Origin: Parendozoicomonas sp. Alg238-R29
Lineage (GTDB): Bacteria; Pseudomonadota; Gammaproteobacteria; Pseudomonadales; Endozoicomonadaceae
Assembly (NCBI RefSeq): GCF_947331445.1
Contig: NZ_CAMZOG010000001.1
Span: 51,681 to 115,680, forward strand
Direction: 5' to 3'
Length of the DNA: 64,000 nucleotides
Shown: piece after piece, positions 46,271 to 54,122 of the stretch
Position numbering within the stretch: position 1 is the first letter of the stretch
Layout of the letters: the number at the start of each line of letters is the position of its first letter
Notes under the pieces: model-generated
What the model was told of the DNA's origin: nothing
Seen by the model: only the letters and a program-made list of their open reading frames with translations
Database searches by the model: none
Made by a program: the position numbers and the translations under genes

Positions 46271-48394
46271 ATGTCGTTACCGGGAATAGAACCGGGAGGC
46301 CCGCCCCAGGGTTTCCTCAGTAAGGTTGTTAGTGCGCTCAAGACAGTGGGTAACTGGTTTGGCCGTCGTAAAGTCTATGAAGTTAACCCCCAGCGACAAC
46401 AGAGAGGGCAGGTTGTAGGCGGGCAGTATCGTCAGCTGGAAAGGCAAAGCTTATCGTCTCGAACAGCAAACCCTGTTGCACAACAAAGCCATGCCTCGGT
46501 CAAGGCCGGCGCCTTGCAAGGGCCAGGCTTGCAGCGTTGTTTATTGCGAGTTGAGGCAACGGAAAGACAGTCAGATCGCTTGCTCTCCCACTGTCCTCTG
46601 GAGGAGCGGGATATCCGTGGGACGATGAGTGCCTGCAGTGATCAATGCCAACAGCTGACTATGCTGCTGCAAGAACTCAAAGCTGAGAGTGCATCACCTG
46701 AGAGGTCACTACCGTCTTCGGCTATGATTGCGGCTCAGGAGAAAATTGCGGCTCAGGAGAAAATTGAGGAACTGGAGAAAACGCTGCTCGCCCTGGAAGA
46801 CCGCACATCCGTTCTGGAGCAGCGGTTATCGAATAATCCTGGTTCAACCTACCATTTATTGAAGTCTCAAAAGGGGCATTACCGAGCCGCCACAGATGCT
46901 GTGGCAAAAACTCTGGAAAACCCGGATATCTCGAACCGTGGGCAGTTACAGAAATTGATGGAGCAACTTCTGGATAAGCAAGACGAGTTGGAGCAGCGAA
47001 TGGTCTCTGCTTCTCGCAGCGATAATGTTAGTAAGGCCAATATTGCCGCCCTTAATAAAATGCCTGGCAGGCTGGTACAGGCACTTCAGAAACAAGGCGT
47101 GAATGTTACCCTGGACAGCCATAAACATGCACTGGCTCATATCGCTAATCTGGAAAACTGGGATATTTCTGAGAAGGCGATTCATTTTCAGTATCAGGGG
47201 GAATATCACAAGTTTACCGAAACCATGATCCCCGCCAATCAGATGCAGTTAACAGATGCTCACCTGCCCGATGGTTTTACTGCTGATAAAACATCGACCG
47301 GCATCTTCCTCAAGCCTTATACCTCTGGTGGCGTTTCCAGTCACTCGACCCATGAAATCGATCATGCCGTAAACCTGAACACTTCCCGTCTGGTAGATGA
47401 TGAGGGTGATACTGTGTTTCAGTGTGTGCGTCATGGCGTACATTCGCCTTATGGCCATCCGGAGGGTAGCGCAGAGCGTCAGAGCGGTGCGTTCCGTCGG
47501 GCAGAAGAGTCGGCCGTGGCGGCATTGCACCTCCACCCAGAGAAGATGAAAGCTGCTTTAGAAGGGGAACTGGTTGAACTGGTTCTGACCTCAACATCCT
47601 TACTGACCCCGGATGTATTTCGCCACGCAGCCGGTAAGAGCGAAGGGGATGAACAGGCCATGCTTCAGGATCAGGTGGCAGCCTGGAAACGTTTGAATAC
47701 ACAGCAGACCCTGCCGGTCAGGCTGCCATCCGGAGAGGTGCGGCAGGTGCGGGTGAAGGTGAAGGTTGTGTCGTTTAATTTTGGGCTGAATAAGTTTTCA
47801 CTGGGCAGAACCGCCGCTATCACGGGAGGTTGGGGACCTTCTGACCGGTTAAATAAAGTCGGGCTTGAAGCTTTGATCGGGCCACTGATTGGTGGTGCCT
47901 CAGTGCATGGCGGGTTGGTGGGAGAGTATCTTGCCGAGTTGCAGGCGACCGACCCTGATCACCCGGACATCCAGCTAATCGGTGAGCTGGTTGCACAAAT
48001 TCGTGTTCTCTATAAAGGCAGTCAGCACCATAACAACAAGGGTGGGGCGGCAAAGCTGGCGGCGCGGGTTATGGTACTAAGCCATATGATCGGTGGTACC
48101 CCTTTGGTGAACTGCAAGAGTGCCAAAGACCGCACAGCTCTTGCGGTTGCTGATGCCGAGTGGTTGATGACCAGAATGCGGCTGACCGGTGAAGTTCCTG
48201 CCCCTGGTGAGTTGTCACCGTCCGAACGGCAGCTCTTCATGGAATTTGCCTTGCAGGGCAACCATCTGAATATTCAGGAACTCAATTCTGGCAGCCCTGG
48301 ATTTAAGATTGATGATTCTGTTCTCGAGACCTATATCGAAAGCCCGGAAGGCCGTGCTTATCTGCAAGGGCTCTCAAAGGCGGTGTTGGCTTAG
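46271..48394 (+). CDS. SopB/IpgD-type inositol phosphate phosphatase (likely T3SS effector)
   Basis: The 707-residue protein contains the Cys-X5-Arg phosphatase loop NCKSAKDRTALAVADAEWL with Cys615 and Arg621, the same motif as NCKSGKDR in SopB, and the upstream family motif VVSFNFGLNKFSL near residue 500. In Salmonella and Shigella these enzymes dephosphorylate PI(4,5)P2 and related lipids in the host cell. The first 100 residues are basic with no Sec signal; about 110-260 is helical and coiled-coil-like, including an exact 18-bp repeat (46727-46762). SopB is 561 residues, so the N-terminal part is longer. A frameshifted small gene precedes it; no secretion apparatus is in the window. Confidence 0.88.
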   Translation: MSLPGIEPGGPPQGFLSKVVSALKTVGNWFGRRKVYEVNPQRQQRGQVVGGQYRQLERQSLSSRTANPVAQQSHASVKAGALQGPGLQRCLLRVEATERQSDRLLSHCPLEERDIRGTMSACSDQCQQLTMLLQELKAESASPERSLPSSAMIAAQEKIAAQEKIEELEKTLLALEDRTSVLEQRLSNNPGSTYHLLKSQKGHYRAATDAVAKTLENPDISNRGQLQKLMEQLLDKQDELEQRMVSASRSDNVSKANIAALNKMPGRLVQALQKQGVNVTLDSHKHALAHIANLENWDISEKAIHFQYQGEYHKFTETMIPANQMQLTDAHLPDGFTADKTSTGIFLKPYTSGGVSSHSTHEIDHAVNLNTSRLVDDEGDTVFQCVRHGVHSPYGHPEGSAERQSGAFRRAEESAVAALHLHPEKMKAALEGELVELVLTSTSLLTPDVFRHAAGKSEGDEQAMLQDQVAAWKRLNTQQTLPVRLPSGEVRQVRVKVKVVSFNFGLNKFSLGRTAAITGGWGPSDRLNKVGLEALIGPLIGGASVHGGLVGEYLAELQATDPDHPDIQLIGELVAQIRVLYKGSQHHNNKGGAAKLAARVMVLSHMIGGTPLVNCKSAKDRTALAVADAEWLMTRMRLTGEVPAPGELSPSERQLFMEFALQGNHLNIQELNSGSPGFKIDDSVLETYIESPEGRAYLQGLSKAVLA
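46727..46762 (+). repeat. 18-bp tandem repeat in the SopB-like gene
   Basis: ATTGCGGCTCAGGAGAAA occurs twice exactly (46727-46744, 46745-46762), adding one IAAQEK unit to a helical region. Confidence 0.85.
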
Positions 48395-48415
48395 ATAGCC
48401 TACAGGTGTGAGCGA

Positions 48416-48451
48416 CCATTAAAGCCATTAATGCCGTCCGCTCTTTAATGG
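48416..48451. other. inverted repeat at the effector/kinase-remnant junction
   Basis: CCATTAAAG (48416-48424) and CTTTAATGG (48443-48451) are perfect inverted copies across an 18-base loop, 22 bases after the SopB-like stop and overlapping the end of the kinase fragment. It may be a terminator stem without U-run or a rearrangement scar. Confidence 0.5.
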
Positions 48452-48733
48452 GGCGTACGACATTGTCAGTGAAATGGTTTTCCGAACGTGCAACTTGCCC
48501 GCATGTTCCTCAGAGGCGGAATCAACTTTCCCATACAGTCCCTCTCCAAGAGTTCTGAAAGACGTTGGTACTGAAGATTTTGGGTTGGAAATGGCTTTTG
48601 TTCGATTCAAGCGGGCTTTCCATTTATGTCCCTCGGGTTCTAATCTTGTTGCTTCAAACGTCTGGTCAGAAACCGGCTGAGTTATATGTTTGATGGTTCT
48701 CTTGTTGCCATTTTTCAAAAGCATCCTTGACAA
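48428..48733 (-). pseudogene. N-terminal fragment of a eukaryotic-type protein kinase
   Basis: About 100 codons (TTG 48733 or ATG 48724) end at TAA 48428-48430. Residues 62-70 are LGEGLYGKV, a full GxGxxGxV nucleotide loop. They are followed at exactly the canonical distance by GKLHVRKTI, placing the beta3 lysine at Lys85. The frame then ends after 16 residues, where an alpha-C helix should begin; another frame continues with KERTALMALMVAH, which could be alpha-C after a frameshift. The catalytic loop and DFG are missing. With the fragment at 44.77-44.94 kb it represents both ends of one dismantled kinase gene. Confidence 0.65.
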
Positions 48734-48838
48734 TCTTTTCCCAAATACAGGTGGTATTGAAACAATTATTGTTTCAGAACTTTTTTGAACGCCTATAGTC
48801 GAAAGCTGCCAAACAGTAACGCCTTGTGAGCGCGTGTT

Positions 48839-50686
48839 ATGAAGAGACTGACTCTTTTAGTGATCACTGCTTTGTGTATAGGCAGCTATTTTGTAAGCGC
48901 CACAGAACAGTTTGATGTAAGCAGTGATACACAGCAAGCGAGTCTACCCGATGGAACATTGATCCGGGCTGTCTTTTCTCAAACCGGAGCGACGTTTTAT
49001 ATCGGCGATCAGATGTTTTATTTTGATGAGCTGGATCGCAGCCGTGCTCAGTGGATCTATGACAGTTTTGTGTGGGGGGGCGTAGTGTATCCGGTGATGG
49101 GAACTATTGGTTATTACTCTCGCTATACAGCCGTTGCCCGTCAGGTTTTGGGGGTAAGGTCTTTACTTACCCTGATGAGCCTGGCTGGTTATGTTTTAAA
49201 CGAGTGGTACGCTGTCAGTAATATCTATTATATCTGGAAGGCCGGTGCCTGGTACGCACTACCTTCTGCATTAACCAGCTTTGGAATCCCTTCTCTTTAT
49301 CAGTTGTTTACCGGAAACCCTCTTACAGAAGCTCATATCTACTCTTTGGCTGCTGGTCTGAAAGGTGTGCACTCCTTGGGTGGTTACATGAAGCAGATGA
49401 AGAGTCGCACGAATACCCAATATATCCATGTGCCTTTGACCGGAGATATTGCACACCATTTTGTGATCAAAGCGGTCTTTCAGGAAAGAGCTGACTTGCC
49501 TGCACTGTATGAAGTGAATGTTATTTCTGCCAGCCAACTTGAGAATAATAAAAACAGCAGTTATCACCAGCTGGCGCGAGTTCTGGGGGAACATGGTATA
49601 GAGCGTATTCTTCTACTCCCTGATAAGGGAGGAAAAGGCGCGCTGACAACATTTTTCTATGATCCTGAACAGGACAAAATGGCTCGAATAAATCTTGCTG
49701 CAGAAGATGTTGGTGAAAGTAGGATTCCCTGGTTATTGCATGCGATGCATTTGAAAGTTGATCGAAAGAGTTTTTCATCTGTTCGAAGCGCTTTACATCC
49801 CTCCGTTATACAGGCAGTGGCAGACAGTTGCTCTGCCTACTTTGACCAACAGCTTTGCCTGCATGGGGCTGTGAAGGGTGAATGTTCTTATTTGGACAAG
49901 GATTCGGGGGCTCGTAATGCCTTTTCCGTTCCCAATGACTTTGGTCGGGTTGCGCATATAGGGTACGAAATCAAGAAATCTATTTTTACATTTGGATCAG
50001 ATGATGAGCAAGAACCCATAAGTGTTGATTGGCAGGAGGGAATGTTCTGGCCTGGTATGACGGTTGTGGCAAACGACAATAGTAGAACAGTTAAGCAATG
50101 GCTGATCCCCGAATGGGCTAGCCGTTTTCTTACTGCGGAATTGGCTAGTCGTGGCCGAAATTTAGCGGCCTCTGCTGTAGATCAGGCAGGCCATTTGATA
50201 ACGCGTGCAGCGGGGGTTGTTCATTATCGTCGTATGCTTGACCATCGTCGGGAGCATCTTGCTAGAGAGGCCGCGCTCAGAAGAGAAGCTGGACAGGAGA
50301 ATAATCCAGTTCTGAGCTTCCTTGTAAATATGTGGATTGGACAGTCGAGGGTCAGCAAGGTTGCGTTGGAGGATAGCGCTAAGCGCATACTTGCTCCTTA
50401 TACACCAACATCTGATGATGATACATGCCCTATTTGTGCTAGTGGAGAGGATGGAGGAAAACTGGTTGGCTGGCCCTCAGGCGGTACTGCTGGAGCACAG
50501 CCCTACCACATCCTTTGTATTGAAAAGAATGGAGTGTATGAGGCCAACAAACGTTTAGGCGATGTTGTTCTAGCCAAATGGCGAACTGGTCGCTCCACTA
50601 TAGATGTAGAATCATCTACCGCACACTCCCCAATCAAAATGCGTTTAAGGGTGACGGAATGGCAGACTCCTCGCACTGAGAGGTGA
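48839..50686 (+). CDS. exported protein of unknown function with RING-like C-terminal motif
   Basis: The 615-residue protein has a signal peptide (MKRLTLLVITALCIGSYFVSA), two or three hydrophobic segments between about 75 and 165, and a long middle region with no known domain. Near residue 525 it has DDTCPICASGEDGGK, and 25 residues after the second Cys, YHILCIEKNG. The CPIC...HxxCI pattern resembles the outer ligands of a RING finger, but the central Cys-His pair is not evident. The C-terminus is Arg-rich. The location next to host-directed genes suggests a secreted factor. Function is unknown. Confidence 0.65.
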   Translation: MKRLTLLVITALCIGSYFVSATEQFDVSSDTQQASLPDGTLIRAVFSQTGATFYIGDQMFYFDELDRSRAQWIYDSFVWGGVVYPVMGTIGYYSRYTAVARQVLGVRSLLTLMSLAGYVLNEWYAVSNIYYIWKAGAWYALPSALTSFGIPSLYQLFTGNPLTEAHIYSLAAGLKGVHSLGGYMKQMKSRTNTQYIHVPLTGDIAHHFVIKAVFQERADLPALYEVNVISASQLENNKNSSYHQLARVLGEHGIERILLLPDKGGKGALTTFFYDPEQDKMARINLAAEDVGESRIPWLLHAMHLKVDRKSFSSVRSALHPSVIQAVADSCSAYFDQQLCLHGAVKGECSYLDKDSGARNAFSVPNDFGRVAHIGYEIKKSIFTFGSDDEQEPISVDWQEGMFWPGMTVVANDNSRTVKQWLIPEWASRFLTAELASRGRNLAASAVDQAGHLITRAAGVVHYRRMLDHRREHLAREAALRREAGQENNPVLSFLVNMWIGQSRVSKVALEDSAKRILAPYTPTSDDDTCPICASGEDGGKLVGWPSGGTAGAQPYHILCIEKNGVYEANKRLGDVVLAKWRTGRSTIDVESSTAHSPIKMRLRVTEWQTPRTER

Positions 50687-50704
50687 ACACCTTAAACAGG
50701 AAAA

Positions 50705-50775
50705 ACACGGCACGCCATCTAGACTTCCAGCTTTCCGTATTTTGGAAGGCTGTAGATAAAGATGAAGTGCCGTGT
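50705..50775 (+). promoter_or_regulatory. nested hairpin enclosing the phoD start codon
   Basis: ACACGGCAC (50705-50713) pairs with GTGCCGTGT (50767-50775), enclosing ATCTA/TAGAT (50717-50721/50753-50757) and CTTCCA/TGGAAG (50724-50729/50743-50748). The ATG at 50762 lies inside, so the folded mRNA could mask translation initiation. Confidence 0.5.
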
Positions 50776-52366
50776 GTTCTTATCTGGCTGTTCTTGTGTT
50801 CTTGCTGTTATCGGTTTGTTGGTCACTATGGGGGTGTCTGCAAATAACTCTTTTCCCCAAGGGGTTCGCTCGGGTGATCCTTCTTCAGAGGGTGTAGTTC
50901 TCTGGACAAGACTGGACCCGAAACTTCACCCCGGCACACATTCCGTTACGCTGGAAGTGGCCCGTGACCCGGAGTTTGGGCGAATCATTATTCAGGAAAG
51001 CCAAACCGTCTCCTCTCTTACCGATCACACTCTGCATATAAATCTGGAAGGGCGGCTCTCCCCTGACACTGTTTACTACTATCGCTTTCGCCATGAAAGT
51101 GATGTCAGCATAACGGGAAGAACAAAAACCCTGCCCGCGAAGGATCAGGAACGTTCTTTCCGTATGGCTGTTTTGACGTGCCAGGATTTCTCCACTGGCT
51201 ACTTTAATGCTCACCAGATAATGGCAGGTATGGCGAAGCGTGGAGAACTCGATCTGACCTTTTTTGATGGTGACTTTACCTATGAATATGCGTCCTACGA
51301 CTCAGATTCAGCAGAAATACTAAGACCGCTGACATTACCAAGCCGTAGTCGTTCAGCAATGAATGCTGCAGATTTTGGCTTCCTGTATCAGAACTATCTG
51401 TCTGATCCACAGCTGCAGGAATCCCTTGCATCTATGCCATTTATTCTTGTTCCTGATGATCACGAAGTGGCTGATAACCATTATTGGGACAGGGTTCATA
51501 ACAAAGCAGGTATTCCCGGAAAGCGTTATCGTCACCTGACTGCTGCTGAGAAAAACCAGTTGATGCTTGATTCTCGCACCGCATGGATTAACTACAATCC
51601 CTCCAAAGCCAAGGTCAACCGCAACACTGAAGACCCCAGAGATTTAGTGAAATTCTTTCGCTCATTCCAGCTGGGAAAAATGGCTGACTTCTTTGTGACC
51701 GATTCGCGCAGTTTCCGGGATGGAGAGCAGATTCCTGAAGATGCTCCCGATAAAACCATGTTGGGAATCGAGCAGAGAGACTGGTTGCTGGATCAAATCA
51801 AAAGCAGTGATGCTCACTGGCGTCTTTGGGGCAATCAGACCATGTTTTCCCGTTTTGTTGCCTATGGTTCCCACTTGGATATTATCCCTGACGAGTTGAT
51901 TAATACCGATCAGTGGAACGGCTATATTTATGAGCGAGGAATGATTAAGGACAGCATAGAATCTCTGGGGATAAAAAATCTGGTGGTTCTGACCGGAGAT
52001 ATGCATACGTCACTGGTATCTTACATTAAGCCCTTTGAAGAACCAGATTCTCCTGTGAATCTCGGTATTGAATTGATGACACCATCCATAACCTCTCCCA
52101 ATATGAAAGATGAAGCCGGAATGTTCGGTGGGTTCAGTTTATTGATGGATATTATCCGGATGTATCTGAAGGATCAGAATCATCACCTGGTTCACTTCAA
52201 TAGTGAGAAACATGGCTTCGCAGTTTTGACCATTAATAAAGATAACCTGGTGTGGGATGTTTACACGGTGCCGGTTAAGGAACGCCTGAAAGAACCTGAG
52301 GCAACCCATATGCTGCAGGTGCTTTATAAGGATGGTGTCCTGAAGGTTGTGCATGATGATGGATAA
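50762..52366 (+). CDS. phoD: PhoD-type alkaline phosphatase/phosphodiesterase
   Basis: The 534-residue protein has a signal peptide (about 1-28; no twin-arginine, unlike classical PhoD). An N-terminal beta domain GVRSGDPSSEGVVLWTRLDP is followed by the metallophosphatase core: FFDGDFTYE, VPDDHEVADNHYWD, RLWGNQTMF and LTGDMHTS. PhoD enzymes use iron and calcium to release phosphate from monoesters and diesters. It has no neighbour of the Pho system and no clear Pho box. Confidence 0.87.
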   Translation: MKCRVFLSGCSCVLAVIGLLVTMGVSANNSFPQGVRSGDPSSEGVVLWTRLDPKLHPGTHSVTLEVARDPEFGRIIIQESQTVSSLTDHTLHINLEGRLSPDTVYYYRFRHESDVSITGRTKTLPAKDQERSFRMAVLTCQDFSTGYFNAHQIMAGMAKRGELDLTFFDGDFTYEYASYDSDSAEILRPLTLPSRSRSAMNAADFGFLYQNYLSDPQLQESLASMPFILVPDDHEVADNHYWDRVHNKAGIPGKRYRHLTAAEKNQLMLDSRTAWINYNPSKAKVNRNTEDPRDLVKFFRSFQLGKMADFFVTDSRSFRDGEQIPEDAPDKTMLGIEQRDWLLDQIKSSDAHWRLWGNQTMFSRFVAYGSHLDIIPDELINTDQWNGYIYERGMIKDSIESLGIKNLVVLTGDMHTSLVSYIKPFEEPDSPVNLGIELMTPSITSPNMKDEAGMFGGFSLLMDIIRMYLKDQNHHLVHFNSEKHGFAVLTINKDNLVWDVYTVPVKERLKEPEATHMLQVLYKDGVLKVVHDDG

Positions 52367-52392
52367 GTCTGCTAAGAAGTAGAAAGCTCTCT

Positions 52393-52418
52393 ACCTTGTA
52401 CTATTACCTTGTACTATT
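52393..52418. repeat. 13-bp perfect tandem repeat
   Basis: ACCTTGTACTATT occurs twice head to tail (52393-52405, 52406-52418) in the 158-base gap before the aldehyde dehydrogenase. A 7-bp repeat GTTGCAT (two and a half copies) follows at 52493-52511, just upstream of the start. Confidence 0.85.
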
Positions 52419-52524
52419 GTTCTGGTTTTGTTTGATTTGGATTGGTACTATGGTAACACATTGGTCGAGCCATCTGGATGTTGGCCCCGGCTGTTGCATG
52501 TTGCATGTTGCTATTCAATAAGAA

Positions 52525-54090
52525 ATGCGTGAAGCAAGACAAATAGGTTCTGTGCAAGTGATAGATGTTATTGACCCGGTGACAGACAAAACGCTCTACA
52601 GCATTGAGAATGCCAGCGATGCTGAAATTTCAGAGGCTTTTGCCAAGGCGCGGTTAGTCAGTGATGAGTTGCGCAACTCGACAGTAGAAGAGCGAACCCG
52701 GGAAATTCACAGGGTTATTAACTATCTGCAGAGCAATGAAGAGCGCCTGCTTGACCGGATAGTGGAAGAGTCTGGTCGTAGTCGTGGTGATGCCATGTTG
52801 TCTGACATGGTTCAGATGATAGAGGATTGCCATTGGCTGGTGGAAAATGCGGCACGCATTCTGGCCGATGAAAAGGTTCCAACCCCCATAACGCTCTTGG
52901 GGAAGAAGTCCCGTATTTATCACGAAGCCCGTGGTGTGGTACTGGTTATTTCACCATGGAACCTGCCACTTGCCATTGCTGGCACTGCTGCCCTGTTTGC
53001 TTTTGCTGCTGGCAATGCCGTTATCATTAAACCTTCTGAGCAGACCCCTATGAAGGGTATCTTCGAGGAGATTCGTAACCTTTCCCCTCTTTTATCCCGG
53101 GCGATTACCGTTGTTCACGGTAGTGGTGAAACCGCACAAAAGCTGATTGCCCATCGCCCCGATTTGATTGCCTTTACCGGCAGTGTTCGGACTGGCAAGA
53201 AAATACTGCAGCAGGCCGCCCCTATGGTGATTCCTGTGGTTGCAGAGCTTGGCGCCAAGGATGCCATGATTGTTTGCGATGATGCAGATATTGATCGTGC
53301 CGTAGGGGCTGCAACCTGGGGCAATATGCATAACAGTGGCCAGAGTTGTACGGCTATTGAGCGGCTTTATGTTCAGGAAGGAATTTATGATGTTTTTGTG
53401 GAGCGCCTGAAAGCGGCATTCGGCAAAATTACCCTGGGTACCGGAGCTAATTCTGATATGGGCGGAATTACTACGTCTTTTCAGATGGACATCATTGATG
53501 GGCAGGTTCATGATGCCCGGGAAAAAGGCGCAGAGATTATTTGCGGTGGTGAACCAGCGGGCCATGGCATGTATAAGCCAACGATTGTACTGGGTGTCAC
53601 TAAAGATATGCGTCTTGCATCAGAAGAAACTTTTGGCCCTGTGGTTCCCGTTTATAAGTTCAGCTCCGTAGATGATGCTATTCGCGGTCATAACCAGTGT
53701 GATTTTGGTTTAAGTACCAGTATTTGGACAACTGATAGTGCCAAGGCCAACCGTATTGCGCGGGCTGTGGTAACCGGTTGTGTAAATATCAACAATGTGA
53801 TGCTCACCGAAGGCAATGTGAACCTTCCTTTTGGCGGTGTGAAATATTCCGGTTACGGGCGCATGAAAGGTGCTGAAGGTTTATTGGGGATGACTCGATC
53901 CAAAGCTGTTCTGATTGATAACACCAAAGGCAAACCGGAGCCTAACTGGTATCCCTACTCACAGGAAAAGCTTTCCCTGATGAGCCGTTTAATGAAAGCA
54001 GTGACCAGCCCTTCTGGGTCAGGAAAACTGCTGGCTTTAGCGCGGGTTGGCCTTGCCCTTGAGCGGTTAATGAAAAAAGACTCGAAATAA
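52525..54090 (+). CDS. NAD(P)-dependent aldehyde dehydrogenase
   Basis: The 521-residue ALDH-superfamily enzyme has SPWNLPLAIAG (cofactor binding), ITFTGS-like IAFTGSVRTGK, the general base Glu241 in VAELGAKD and the catalytic Cys275 in NSGQSCTAIE. The C-terminal PFGGVKYSGYGRMKG signature is intact. The last 50 residues exceed the usual ALDH length and include a helical basic tail. Substrate is unknown; a semialdehyde or fatty aldehyde is possible. Confidence 0.9.
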   Translation: MREARQIGSVQVIDVIDPVTDKTLYSIENASDAEISEAFAKARLVSDELRNSTVEERTREIHRVINYLQSNEERLLDRIVEESGRSRGDAMLSDMVQMIEDCHWLVENAARILADEKVPTPITLLGKKSRIYHEARGVVLVISPWNLPLAIAGTAALFAFAAGNAVIIKPSEQTPMKGIFEEIRNLSPLLSRAITVVHGSGETAQKLIAHRPDLIAFTGSVRTGKKILQQAAPMVIPVVAELGAKDAMIVCDDADIDRAVGAATWGNMHNSGQSCTAIERLYVQEGIYDVFVERLKAAFGKITLGTGANSDMGGITTSFQMDIIDGQVHDAREKGAEIICGGEPAGHGMYKPTIVLGVTKDMRLASEETFGPVVPVYKFSSVDDAIRGHNQCDFGLSTSIWTTDSAKANRIARAVVTGCVNINNVMLTEGNVNLPFGGVKYSGYGRMKGAEGLLGMTRSKAVLIDNTKGKPEPNWYPYSQEKLSLMSRLMKAVTSPSGSGKLLALARVGLALERLMKKDSK

Positions 54091-54122
54091 AATCATTTTA
54101 TTAGATAAAAAGAAAAAACAGG

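Noticed and set aside
46081..46341. 86-codon minus-strand frame at the start of the SopB-like gene
   Set aside because: Antisense to the effector start and to the better supported frameshifted small gene.
48474..48680. 68-codon plus-strand frame
   Set aside because: Mirror of the kinase N-terminal fragment, which has a clear glycine loop on the minus strand.
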